A stretch of DNA of 64,000 nucleotides from RGIG9060 sp052173655. GTDB lineage: Bacteria; Spirochaetota; Spirochaetia; Treponematales; Treponemataceae. Positions 9,192-17,370 of this stretch are shown here, in pieces. Under the pieces are notes generated by a model. The model worked only from the letters and a program-made list of their open reading frames with translations, was not told the DNA's origin and did no database searches. The stretch's first letter is position 1; each line of letters begins with the position of its first letter. The position numbers and the translations under genes were made by a program. The stretch is from the NCBI GenBank assembly GCA_052173655.1, contig JBQMYD010000001.1:248001-312000 (forward strand). Direction: 5' to 3'.

Positions 9192-10247
9192 ATGAATAAG
9201 ATTATTTTACAAGATGTTCATAACAGTCTTTCACTTTTAGACTATTCGGTATTAAAAAACAAAACTGTTTTAGTTACAGGAGCTACAGGTATGCTTCCAT
9301 CATATATGGTTTTTACCATGCTGGAGCTTAACAGACTAAAAAACTATAACATAACCGTTATTTTGGCAATCAGAAATGTAGAAAAAGCATTAAAAAGATT
9401 CGGAAAAGAAATTCTGGATAATTGTAACATAATTATAAAAAAGGTAGATTTTACAAAAGAATTCAATATTGAACAACGTGCCGATTTTATTATTCATGGA
9501 GCAAGCATTGCTAGCAGCCATTTTTATGTAACAAACCCTGTAGAAACTGCACTGCCGAATACGGTTGCAACATATCATTTATTGGAAAAAGCAAGAAAAG
9601 ATAACTCACAAGGATTTTTATTTTTCAGTAGCGGGGCGGTCTACGGTAAAATAGAAAACAGACCGACTATATGCGAAAATGATTCGGGTTTTTTAGATCC
9701 TGTAGACATTCGTTCATGCTATGCACAAAGCAAGCGGATGGGTGAAAATTTTTGTGCCGCCTATGCACGTGAATACGGGATAAAAACAAATATGATTCGT
9801 TTGCAACACACCTACGGTCCTACTATGGATTTGAATGACAGTCGTGTTTTTGCCGAATTCGTCAAAAATATTGTTCAAGGTAATGATATTGAAATGAAAA
9901 GCGATGGAGCTGCGAAACGCACATTTTGCTATATATCTGATGCTCTGGATGCTTTTTGGAGAGTTCTTTTTTTAGGAACTTCGGGAGAGGCATACAACGT
10001 TTGCAATAATGAAGGTTTTTATTCAATTTCAGAACTTGCTCAAATTCTTGTTTCATTGTTTCCGGAAAAAAAATTAAAAGTAATAAGAACCGTTCGTAAT
10101 TCAAATGATACATATGCTGAGGATAAAAATGCAAACCTTGTTATGTTTGATGACAAAAAATTACGTTCACTTGGCTGGGTTCCAAAAATAAGTGTGGAAG
10201 AAGGCTTTAAAAGAACAATCGAAAGTTTTTTGTTCGAAGAAAAATAA
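9192..10247 (+). CDS. NAD-dependent epimerase/dehydratase (extended SDR)
   Basis: This 351-residue extended SDR has a nucleotide-binding glycine motif (VLVTGATGML, about residues 27-36), a catalytic Ser in FFSSGAVYG and the YxxxK pair in CYAQSKRMGE. The R-T-F-C-Y-I-S-D-A block typical of nucleotide-sugar SDRs also appears. It probably epimerises, reduces or dehydrates a nucleotide-linked sugar or polyol. It closes the run that starts with the ThDP enzyme, 6 bp after the HAD gene and with GAGG before the ATG. After it the DNA switches strand. The substrate is unknown. Confidence 0.8.
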   Translation: MNKIILQDVHNSLSLLDYSVLKNKTVLVTGATGMLPSYMVFTMLELNRLKNYNITVILAIRNVEKALKRFGKEILDNCNIIIKKVDFTKEFNIEQRADFIIHGASIASSHFYVTNPVETALPNTVATYHLLEKARKDNSQGFLFFSSGAVYGKIENRPTICENDSGFLDPVDIRSCYAQSKRMGENFCAAYAREYGIKTNMIRLQHTYGPTMDLNDSRVFAEFVKNIVQGNDIEMKSDGAAKRTFCYISDALDAFWRVLFLGTSGEAYNVCNNEGFYSISELAQILVSLFPEKKLKVIRTVRNSNDTYAEDKNANLVMFDDKKLRSLGWVPKISVEEGFKRTIESFLFEEK

Positions 10248-10260
10248 TGTATTTGTGATT

Positions 10261-11145
10261 TTAGAAATAATTTTTTTCTTCTTTTAACCTATTTTTATAT
10301 TTTTGTATGTTGATATATTTTAAACTAAACTTTCTTGCAAAAAGAGATTCGGAGTTTAACAGTTCTTCAATATCTTCAGTTTTCCAAATATACGGTTTTC
10401 CCCTCTCCCAGTCTATTTTTCTCATGCAAGAATATTCTCCGTTATTATTTAGGTATATTTTTGATTTAAAATCTGAATTCCACAATAAGGAATGAATTGC
10501 AATTTCATCACAACAGCATGTAAAATTGAATTTTTTTAATAAATTTTTTTTATTTTCCAATAGAAAACATACAAAATTATTGGTACAAGAAATCCAGTTA
10601 GGCCCTTTTTTTAATTCAATATCATATTTTCGGGTTATTTTAAACAATTTTTCGGTTTTTATTACAAGGGTTCTAAAAAAATTCAAAATAAAAATATTGC
10701 TCTTAAAATATTTCATAAAAAAATAATGATAACTTGTCTTGTTTTTTATGTCAGAAATATTCAAATCATCATTTATAAATGAAAAAAATTCTTTATCATT
10801 ATTTTTGTTGAAAAAATCATGGATAAATTCTATCGGTTTTGTAGGTAAATCAACTCCTGATAATAAATGGTAAAATGAATAATCATTTATATTTTTTGCA
10901 TATTCAAATAAATCAAGTTCTGTTTTTAATTGTGAAATATCTGCCCATCGAACATCATTCCTTTTTTTTAAAAAATAAATTTTTGAAAACTGCGTTTTTA
11001 CGTCATTGAAAAGATTTATATCGGCTTTCTTATCAACGTGTACAAAAATATCATTGTAACTAAAATCCAATAACTCAACTAAAGTTTTAAAAAGTTCAGG
11101 TTCATTGTGAACAATAATTAAATATGCTTGTTTTTGTTTATTCAT
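10261..11145 (-). CDS. GT14-like glycosyltransferase (core-2/I-branching type)
   Basis: The 294 residues begin YLIIVHNEPELFKTL and contain FVHVDKKADI and FYHLLSGVDLPTKP. This pattern is shared by bacterial GT14-like beta-1,6-N-acetylglucosaminyltransferase homologues. Late conserved positions include CCDEIAIHSLLW and MRKIDWERG. The expected role is addition of a branching hexosamine or related sugar to the surface polymer. The start overlaps the end of the GT92-like gene by 8 bp on the minus strand, so the two are co-transcribed. The DNA is much more AT-rich than the rml genes. It converges on the SDR gene with only 13 bp between them. Confidence 0.75.
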   Translation of the reverse strand: MNKQKQAYLIIVHNEPELFKTLVELLDFSYNDIFVHVDKKADINLFNDVKTQFSKIYFLKKRNDVRWADISQLKTELDLFEYAKNINDYSFYHLLSGVDLPTKPIEFIHDFFNKNNDKEFFSFINDDLNISDIKNKTSYHYFFMKYFKSNIFILNFFRTLVIKTEKLFKITRKYDIELKKGPNWISCTNNFVCFLLENKKNLLKKFNFTCCCDEIAIHSLLWNSDFKSKIYLNNNGEYSCMRKIDWERGKPYIWKTEDIEELLNSESLFARKFSLKYINIQKYKNRLKEEKNYF

Positions 11146-12139
11146 TTTTACTATTGTCCATTTTTTCTGTTAGTTTTTTTTTTAATAAATATGTGTATTT
11201 TGCTATGTGCGTATCCGTGTCTACACATAAAGCATCCCGCTTATAAAAATATTCATCATCATGGGGATTTTTTTTAAAATATACATCTCCTTTTGTTTTT
11301 TTCTGCATATATTCGTCATAAGATTTAGTAAAATAGTGATTAATTTGAATCGGAAAATCATTTGGATTTGTATTTTTGTTTACAAGGTTAAAATCGTATT
11401 TACAAATTTTATCAAAACAATTTACAGGTGGTAATGAAATTCCTTTATACTTGCAAAACAAGTGATGATGCAAAACTTTGTTATATTTGCAACTATAATC
11501 ATATTCATACATTGTGTTAAAAAAACATTTTCCGATATTGCAATATTTTTCATACGATTTTTTAAAATCGCCGATAACAAGATTGTCGATATCCCTTGTT
11601 TTTAGTTTTGATGACCCGAACATTTTCCAATATAACAACACTGCCGGTCTATTTTTTTGGAAGGGTTTAAAAAAGTCGTATATGTTTTCTGTAGAATTTG
11701 GAACTATAAATTCATCTATATCAATGAAACCAATCCATTCCGATTCATTCTTAAAATTTTCAATTGCGTTAATATAACATTCCATTTGTGCTTGATTTTT
11801 TTCCCAATGAATCAAAGTTACAGAATTTTCTTCAATGTACGGAGATAATATTTCATAAAAATTATCATCAGAGTTATTGTTATACATATAAAAATGATCA
11901 ATACCTATTATTTTATGAAATTCTATCCATTCTTTTAAATATGGGGCTTCATTTTTAAATATAGCAACGATCGAAACTTTATATTTTTTAGATTCGATTT
12001 TTTTGGGTTTATTTATGTTCAGTAATGCTTTTGTAGGTAAATACGTAAAATAAAATATCAGTTTTTTTAAAATATACTTTAGAGAGAAAATAACATTGTT
12101 TTCGATAATAAAATATTTTTCTTGCGAAAAAGTAAGCAT
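11138..12139 (-). CDS. GT92-like glycosyltransferase
   Basis: The recognised block is VSIVAIFKNEAPYLKEW, then GIDHFYMYNNNSDD and the acidic motif FIDIDEFIVP. This is the GT92/DUF23 signature, with the DxD-type residues in the last motif. Such enzymes are often galactosyltransferases, but the bacterial specificity is unknown. A basic hydrophobic stretch near residues 18-40 may anchor the protein to the inner membrane. GGAG lies just upstream of the ATG. A 10-A run in the coding strand (plus-strand T tract 11174-11183) falls in the last few codons. It forms a two-gene unit with the GT14-like gene. Confidence 0.8.
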   Translation of the reverse strand: MLTFSQEKYFIIENNVIFSLKYILKKLIFYFTYLPTKALLNINKPKKIESKKYKVSIVAIFKNEAPYLKEWIEFHKIIGIDHFYMYNNNSDDNFYEILSPYIEENSVTLIHWEKNQAQMECYINAIENFKNESEWIGFIDIDEFIVPNSTENIYDFFKPFQKNRPAVLLYWKMFGSSKLKTRDIDNLVIGDFKKSYEKYCNIGKCFFNTMYEYDYSCKYNKVLHHHLFCKYKGISLPPVNCFDKICKYDFNLVNKNTNPNDFPIQINHYFTKSYDEYMQKKTKGDVYFKKNPHDDEYFYKRDALCVDTDTHIAKYTYLLKKKLTEKMDNSKNE

Positions 12140-12262
12140 TTATAACTCCGAATTATTTATTGTATCATTAAAAACAATTATTTGGAAGTTATCATGGTAA
12201 TCTTGATTATATGCTTGCGTAACTAAAACACAAATGCTAGACTGTCTTATAAAATTTATTTT

Positions 12263-12433
12263 ATGAATAATAACAGAAATTACACATTAGATGCATTAAA
12301 ATTTCTCTCAATGGTAGTAGTTTTTATTTGCCATATTATGATGACCGTTGAAAAACACTTAATTCAATATATAACAAAACAAATTTCTAGAATCTATATA
12401 AACCGCTTTATTTTAAAAGGAGGTTCAAATTGA
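12263..12433 (+). pseudogene. Acyltransferase-3 N-terminal remnant
   Basis: A 56-codon frame starts at ATG 12263. The first ~30 residues match the opening of acyltransferase-3 proteins: an LDALKFLSM stretch, then hydrophobic VVVFICH with the conserved His. After about residue 30 the similarity stops, the sequence becomes unrelated (ITKQISRIYINRFILK) and the frame ends at TGA within the start of the aminotransferase gene. A working family member has about 330-380 residues and ten membrane helices, so this is a 5' fragment left by a deletion. The 123 bp upstream (12140-12262) hold only the ribosome site of the minus-strand GT92-like gene and AT-rich DNA. Confidence 0.7.
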
Positions 12434-13545
12434 ATAATAAAACAATCACTGTAACAAGTCCTCTTTTACCGGATTTAAACGAATTTGAAAAATATTTGCA
12501 AGATATATGGAATAAAAAATGGCTTACTAATAACGGTTATTATCACGAAGAACTGGAAAAATTACTTGCCGAATATCTTGGAGTAACTTATTTAAGTCTT
12601 TTTACGAATGGAACATTACCGTTGATAACAGCCTTTCAAGCATTTAATTTGACTGAAGGAGAAGTGATAACAACTCCATATAGCTTTGTTGCAACAACAC
12701 ATTCAATATGGTGGAACAGACTGATTCCTGTTTTTGTCGATATTGATCCGATTAGCGGAAATATTAATCCGGATAAAATTGAAGCTGCAATTACGGAAAA
12801 AACAGTTGCCGTTATGCCGGTTCATGTATATGGAACGCCTTGTGATACGGAAAAAATTCAAAAAATTGCAGAAAAACATAATCTTAAAGTTATTTACGAT
12901 GCAGCCCATGCATTCGGTGTAAAAGTAAACGGAGAATCAATTCTTAAAGCCGGAGATATCAGTACTTTAAGTTTTCATGCAACAAAAGTTTATAATACAA
13001 TTGAAGGCGGTGCTTTAATTTGTCATAGTGCTGAAATGAAAAATAAAATTGATCATCTCAAAAATTTCGGTTTTAGTGATGAAATTACCGTTGAAGGCCC
13101 CGGTATTAACAGTAAAATGGATGAAATAAGAAGTGCTTATGGTTTATTAAATTTAAAACAAGTTGATAAAGCTATCGAGAGCCGCAAGATTACTGCAGAA
13201 AAATACAAAACCGCTTTGAAAAATGTTAAAGGAATTAGATATCTTGAAGATATTAAGGGCGTGCGTCATAATTATTCGTACTTCCCTATTTTTGTCAACG
13301 AAGTGGAATACGGAATGACTCGTGATGAACTTTATGCAAAATTAAAGCAGAACAATATTCTGGGAAGAAGATATTTTTATCCGTTAATCACAGAATTTAA
13401 TCCGTACAGAGATTACAGTTCTGCAAAAGTTGAAAATCTTCCGATAGCAACAAAAATTGCAAGTCAAGTATTATGCCTTCCAATATATGCATTTATGGAA
13501 GATGAAAATATTGAACGAGTAATAAAAGTACTTAAAGAGAGATAA
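12430..13545 (+). CDS. DegT/DnrJ/EryC1 sugar aminotransferase
   Basis: This 371-residue PLP-dependent aminotransferase carries the Schiff-base Lys186 in SFHATK followed by EGGAL, and VIYDAAHAFG for cofactor binding. The SFHATK context is one I associate with 4-aminotransferases acting on dTDP-4-keto-6-deoxyhexoses (VioA/DesI-like). The rfbA and rfbB products in this window would supply exactly that substrate, so a 4-amino-4,6-dideoxyhexose is a reasonable inference. The start is TTG, strongly supported by GGAGG at 12419-12423, six bases before it. It is followed by ATP-grasp and LysA-like genes that may modify the new amino group. Confidence 0.85.
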   Translation: MNNKTITVTSPLLPDLNEFEKYLQDIWNKKWLTNNGYYHEELEKLLAEYLGVTYLSLFTNGTLPLITAFQAFNLTEGEVITTPYSFVATTHSIWWNRLIPVFVDIDPISGNINPDKIEAAITEKTVAVMPVHVYGTPCDTEKIQKIAEKHNLKVIYDAAHAFGVKVNGESILKAGDISTLSFHATKVYNTIEGGALICHSAEMKNKIDHLKNFGFSDEITVEGPGINSKMDEIRSAYGLLNLKQVDKAIESRKITAEKYKTALKNVKGIRYLEDIKGVRHNYSYFPIFVNEVEYGMTRDELYAKLKQNNILGRRYFYPLITEFNPYRDYSSAKVENLPIATKIASQVLCLPIYAFMEDENIERVIKVLKER

Positions 13546-13548
13546 AAC

Positions 13549-14544
13549 ATGGAGGCAAAGTTATATAAAAATGCATTAGTAACGTCAATCGGTTCTGTAG
13601 CTGCTGATATTGTAATAAAAACTCTTAAAAGATTGGATTTTAATGTTATCGGTTGTGATATTTATCCGAAAGAATGGATTGTTGATGCCGGTAATGTAAA
13701 TAAATTTTATCAGGTTCCTTATACAATTGATTTTGATAATTATTTTAATTGCATAAAAAATATTTGCGTTGATAATAAAATTGATTATATTATCCCGCTT
13801 ACAGATGTTGATGTAGATTTTTTTAATAATAATCGAGAATGGTTTGAAAAAGAGAATATTATAGTTTGTATTTCTCCAAAGGAAAGTATCGATATAATTC
13901 GGAACAAAAAAAAATTCCAAGATTTTGTTGCAAAAAAATGCAAATTCATTAATTCAATTCCAACCGAATTGTTAACGAATGTAAATACTAAAAAATTACC
14001 TTGGGCTTTTCCTGTAGTATGTAAGCCTTATGACGGAAGGTCCAGCCAAGGATTGAAATATATTTATAATCAAGATGAAATGGATGCGTTTGTATCTTCA
14101 AATATATCCGTAGACAAATACATTATTGAACCTTTTATTGAAGGAGATGTTGTTTTAGTAGAGCTTATTAGAAATCCATCTGAAAACAAAACAATTGCTA
14201 CTTCAAGAAAAGAATGTTTAAGAACACAACACGGCTGTTCCTTAACCGTAAAACTTTTTCAGGATATAACACTGGAAGAAAATTCCATAAAATTAGCTAA
14301 TGAACTTAAAATCAAAGGTTCCGTTAATTTTGAGTATATTCATACTCAAAATAATGAATATTATTTAATTGAATGTAATCCAAGATTTTCTGCCGGAACT
14401 GAATTTACCTGTATGTCTCAGTATGATACTGTTTCAAATCATATTCGTTGTTTTAATAATAAAAAAATTGAAGATTATCATTTTAGGCATGTTCAATACA
14501 TAGCACGAAAATATGAAGAATATATTACAAAAACAGAAGAATAA
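13549..14544 (+). CDS. ATP-grasp ligase (carbamoyl-phosphate-synthase-like)
   Basis: A pre-ATP-grasp Rossmann-like domain (residues 1-~110) precedes an ATP-grasp domain with PVVCKPYDGRSSQG, IIEPFIEGD and the metal-binding YLIECNPRFSAG. Such enzymes activate a carboxylate as an acyl phosphate and join it to an amine or thiol. It lies 3 bp after the sugar aminotransferase and 17 bp before a LysA-type decarboxylase. One possibility is that it couples an amino acid to the sugar amine; another is that it loads a carrier protein, as BtrJ does beside the decarboxylase BtrK in butirosin synthesis. No carrier protein gene is visible. A 9-A run lies at 13906-13914. Confidence 0.75.
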   Translation: MEAKLYKNALVTSIGSVAADIVIKTLKRLDFNVIGCDIYPKEWIVDAGNVNKFYQVPYTIDFDNYFNCIKNICVDNKIDYIIPLTDVDVDFFNNNREWFEKENIIVCISPKESIDIIRNKKKFQDFVAKKCKFINSIPTELLTNVNTKKLPWAFPVVCKPYDGRSSQGLKYIYNQDEMDAFVSSNISVDKYIIEPFIEGDVVLVELIRNPSENKTIATSRKECLRTQHGCSLTVKLFQDITLEENSIKLANELKIKGSVNFEYIHTQNNEYYLIECNPRFSAGTEFTCMSQYDTVSNHIRCFNNKKIEDYHFRHVQYIARKYEEYITKTEE

Positions 14545-14561
14545 TTGCTTTAGAGGATAAG

Positions 14562-15752
14562 ATGCAGACTCCTTATTATTTAATTAACGAACAATTTTTA
14601 GAAAACGATGTTGATTTATTATTAAATTCATTTAAAGGAAGTTGGACTAATCATATTTGCAGTTATTCTGTAAAAACAAATTCTCTTCCATGGATTTTAG
14701 CATATCTTAAAAAAAAAGGATTTTATGCTGAGATTGTCTCTGAATCGGAATATTGCTTAGTAAGAAAAATCGGTTTTGAAAACAATAAAATTATTTATAA
14801 CGGTCCTGTTAAAAACAAAAAAATTATTGAAACTCTGTTACTTAATGATGGACTTGTAAATATTGATTCACATGATGAAATTGGATTTTTACTTGAGATT
14901 GCCAAAAAAAATCCTACAAAACACTTAAAAATCGGCATTCGTGTAAATTGCGATTTTAAAAAACTAACTGACTTACAATTAGAAACAGAACAAGAAGAAA
15001 GTCGATTTGGATTTTCATATTACAATGGTGAATTTTTTAACTTGATAAAATCTTTGAGGCATGAAAAAAATATTGAAATTATAGGTTTACATTTGCATAC
15101 AGAAACTAAACAGCGAAGTATTGAAGGATACAAAGCATTAGTTAATTTTGCTCATAAAATTTCACAAGAACATAACTTTTTTTTGAAATATGTGGATATA
15201 GGAGGCGGATTCTTTGGAGGATTAAAAAATCGTCCAACATTTGCAGATTATATTCCTGAAATATCAAAGGAAATGAAAAAAAATTTTGATGAAAATAAAA
15301 CGTCCCTTATAGTTGAACCCGGTGTATCTTTAATTGCTCATTCAACTTTATTTTATACAACAGTAAAAGATGTCAAACAAATTGACAATACTATATTTAT
15401 TGTAACCGACGGCAGTAGATTAAACTTAAATCCGCTGACTAAACAAAAGTCTTATTTGCATCATACAGATTTTATAGATACATCAAAAAGAAATATTATT
15501 GAAAAACAAGTCATTTGCGGCTATACATGCATGGAAAGTGATAGATTGTTTGAAATTATGAATGAACAAGAGCTTAAGTGTGGAGACAGAATTATTTACG
15601 AAAATGCCGGTGCATATACAATATGTTTGACTCCACTTTTTATAAACTATTTTCCTGCAATCTATGTTCAAAAAAAAGATGGTTCATTATATATAGCAAG
15701 GGAAGAATGGACGTTAGATGAATATATGGCAAAAAATCATTATGAAATATAA
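14562..15752 (+). CDS. LysA-like PLP decarboxylase (fold type III)
   Basis: The 396 residues match the diaminopimelate/ornithine decarboxylase family. The PLP Lys38 is in YSVKTN, followed by EIVSESEY, the phosphate-binding VDIGGGFFGG, VEPG and a late CMESDRLF segment in the place of the usual substrate-binding Cys and Asp. The housekeeping lysA would normally sit with lysine genes; here it is in a sugar-modification cluster, so a specialised amino-acid decarboxylation is more likely. With the adjacent ATP-grasp ligase it resembles the BtrJ/BtrK pair. The product may be an amine or amino acid attached to the polymer. Function is inferred. Confidence 0.8.
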   Translation: MQTPYYLINEQFLENDVDLLLNSFKGSWTNHICSYSVKTNSLPWILAYLKKKGFYAEIVSESEYCLVRKIGFENNKIIYNGPVKNKKIIETLLLNDGLVNIDSHDEIGFLLEIAKKNPTKHLKIGIRVNCDFKKLTDLQLETEQEESRFGFSYYNGEFFNLIKSLRHEKNIEIIGLHLHTETKQRSIEGYKALVNFAHKISQEHNFFLKYVDIGGGFFGGLKNRPTFADYIPEISKEMKKNFDENKTSLIVEPGVSLIAHSTLFYTTVKDVKQIDNTIFIVTDGSRLNLNPLTKQKSYLHHTDFIDTSKRNIIEKQVICGYTCMESDRLFEIMNEQELKCGDRIIYENAGAYTICLTPLFINYFPAIYVQKKDGSLYIAREEWTLDEYMAKNHYEI

Positions 15753-16719
15753 TAACATCACTGAAAATGAAATTACTAAAAATTGGGATAATAAAACAAT
15801 ACCTCTTGTATCAATTGTTTGTAACACGTACAATCATCAAGATTACATCACAGATGCTATAAACGGTTTTTTAATCCAAAAGACTGATTTTCCGTTTGAA
15901 ATTCTAATAAATGATGATTGTTCTCCTGATAATACACAAACAATCATAAAAGAATATGCAGAAAAATACCCTGCTATTATAAAACCTATTTTTAACAAAA
16001 AAAATAAATTTTCGCAAGGAATTGATACATTATTTGATTGTATTGCAAATTATGCAAAAGGAAAATACGTTGCAATTTGCGAAGGTGATGATTTCTGGAT
16101 TGATCCTAATAAACTTCAAATGCAAGTTGAATTTATGGAAAAAAATTCAGACTATGGAATGAGTTTTACAAAAACAAAACAGTATATTCATAAAAAAAAT
16201 ACATTTTTAATGAAAAATTTTGGGACTTATAGAAGTTTTGAAAGTTTAATAAAAGATGGAAATTCCATTCCAACATTGACAACTGTAATAAGAAAGGATC
16301 TTTGTCTAAAATTTATTGAACAAATTAATCCTGATTCTAAAAGATGGCTTATGGGGGATTTACCTTTGTGGATTTTCATCTCTAATGAAAGTAAAATAAA
16401 ATTTTTCAATAAAGTTACATCGGTTTATAGAATTTTGGAAAAATCTGCCAGTCATGATAAGGATATTGAAAAAAAATTTGACTTTCTAAAATGTAATTTG
16501 GAAATCCGATTATTTTTTGCAAAAAAATATAATCGTTTGGATTTATTTAATGAAAATGTTGGAACTGTTTATGAAAACTTTTTCAAGCTAAAATATAATT
16601 ATGATGAAAAATTAAATAAAGAATTACAATCTGCATATAAAAAAATTAAAAATCCAAGTTTTATAACAACATTAAAATATTTTATATGTAAAACTAAAAT
16701 AATAAAAGCGGTAAAATAA
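15742..16719 (+). CDS. GT2 glycosyltransferase
   Basis: A GT-A domain has VSIVCNTYNHQDYI, ILINDDCSPDNT and ICEGDDFWIDP, giving the nucleotide-binding and acidic metal-binding residues of family 2. The helical C-terminus lacks obvious membrane segments. This group often transfers sugars during O-antigen or capsule assembly on the cytoplasmic side. I chose the ATG at 15742, which overlaps the LysA-like gene by 11 bp; an upstream ATG at 15718 would give a 35-bp overlap. The stop is followed directly by the ATG of the acetyltransferase gene. Confidence 0.8.
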   Translation: MKYNNITENEITKNWDNKTIPLVSIVCNTYNHQDYITDAINGFLIQKTDFPFEILINDDCSPDNTQTIIKEYAEKYPAIIKPIFNKKNKFSQGIDTLFDCIANYAKGKYVAICEGDDFWIDPNKLQMQVEFMEKNSDYGMSFTKTKQYIHKKNTFLMKNFGTYRSFESLIKDGNSIPTLTTVIRKDLCLKFIEQINPDSKRWLMGDLPLWIFISNESKIKFFNKVTSVYRILEKSASHDKDIEKKFDFLKCNLEIRLFFAKKYNRLDLFNENVGTVYENFFKLKYNYDEKLNKELQSAYKKIKNPSFITTLKYFICKTKIIKAVK

Positions 16720-17361
16720 ATGATAATTTCCATATTAAAATACTGTAAACAAAAATTCTTGCTATATTCAATTAATAAAAAATTCAGAAAACATAATCGA
16801 CACAATAATACACAGCTAAAAACCGATATTCCTCTAGAATTAATATCGGTAGGAAAAAAGTCATACGGAGATTTAAATATATCCTACGGTAGTCCGGAAA
16901 AATATAAATTACTAATTGGAAATTATGTTTCCATTGCTCCGGATGTTCTATTTTTGCTGGCAAATGAACATTCTACAAAATCAATTTCAACCTACCCTTT
17001 TAAGATTTTAGAATTTGGAATGGGACCTGAAGCTAAAGGAAAAGGCGACATTATAATAAAAGATGATGTATGGATTTGTGCTAGAGCTATAATTTGTTCC
17101 GGAGTTACCGTTGGTCAAGGTGCAGTTATTGCTTCCGGGAGTGTTGTTACAAAAGATGTTCCTCCGTATGCTATTGTAGGCGGCTTTCCTGCAAAAATAC
17201 TTAAATATAGATTTTCTGATGACATAATAGAAAGACTGTTGTCAATTAACATCGCTGATTTATTTGACAGCTTTTGTGAAAAAAATCTGGATTTTATTTA
17301 TGATGAAAATTTATCTATTGAAAAAATAAATAAATTTTTATCATCCGAAAAATTTTTGTAA
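16720..17361 (+). CDS. Hexapeptide-repeat acyltransferase (CatB/VatD-like)
   Basis: The 213 residues contain left-handed beta-helix repeats (IIIKDDVWICARAIICSG, VTVGQGAVIASGSVVTKD) ending in the family's AIVGGFPAKILKYRF. The shape and the N-terminal ISYGSPEKYKLLIGNYVSI segment resemble xenobiotic/virginiamycin acetyltransferases. In surface-glycan loci this subgroup acetylates sugar hydroxyls or amines using acetyl-CoA. The ATG at 16720 abuts the preceding stop, so translation is probably coupled. It ends the plus-strand unit that starts at 12430 and could finish the amino sugar. The donor and acceptor are not determined by sequence. Confidence 0.85.
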   Translation: MIISILKYCKQKFLLYSINKKFRKHNRHNNTQLKTDIPLELISVGKKSYGDLNISYGSPEKYKLLIGNYVSIAPDVLFLLANEHSTKSISTYPFKILEFGMGPEAKGKGDIIIKDDVWICARAIICSGVTVGQGAVIASGSVVTKDVPPYAIVGGFPAKILKYRFSDDIIERLLSINIADLFDSFCEKNLDFIYDENLSIEKINKFLSSEKFL

Positions 17362-17370
17362 TCCTTATTT

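Noticed and set aside
11174..11183. Ten-A coding run in the GT92-like gene as a phase-variation tract
   Set aside because: A runs of 8-10 are common in this AT-rich DNA, and slippage here would alter only the last few residues.
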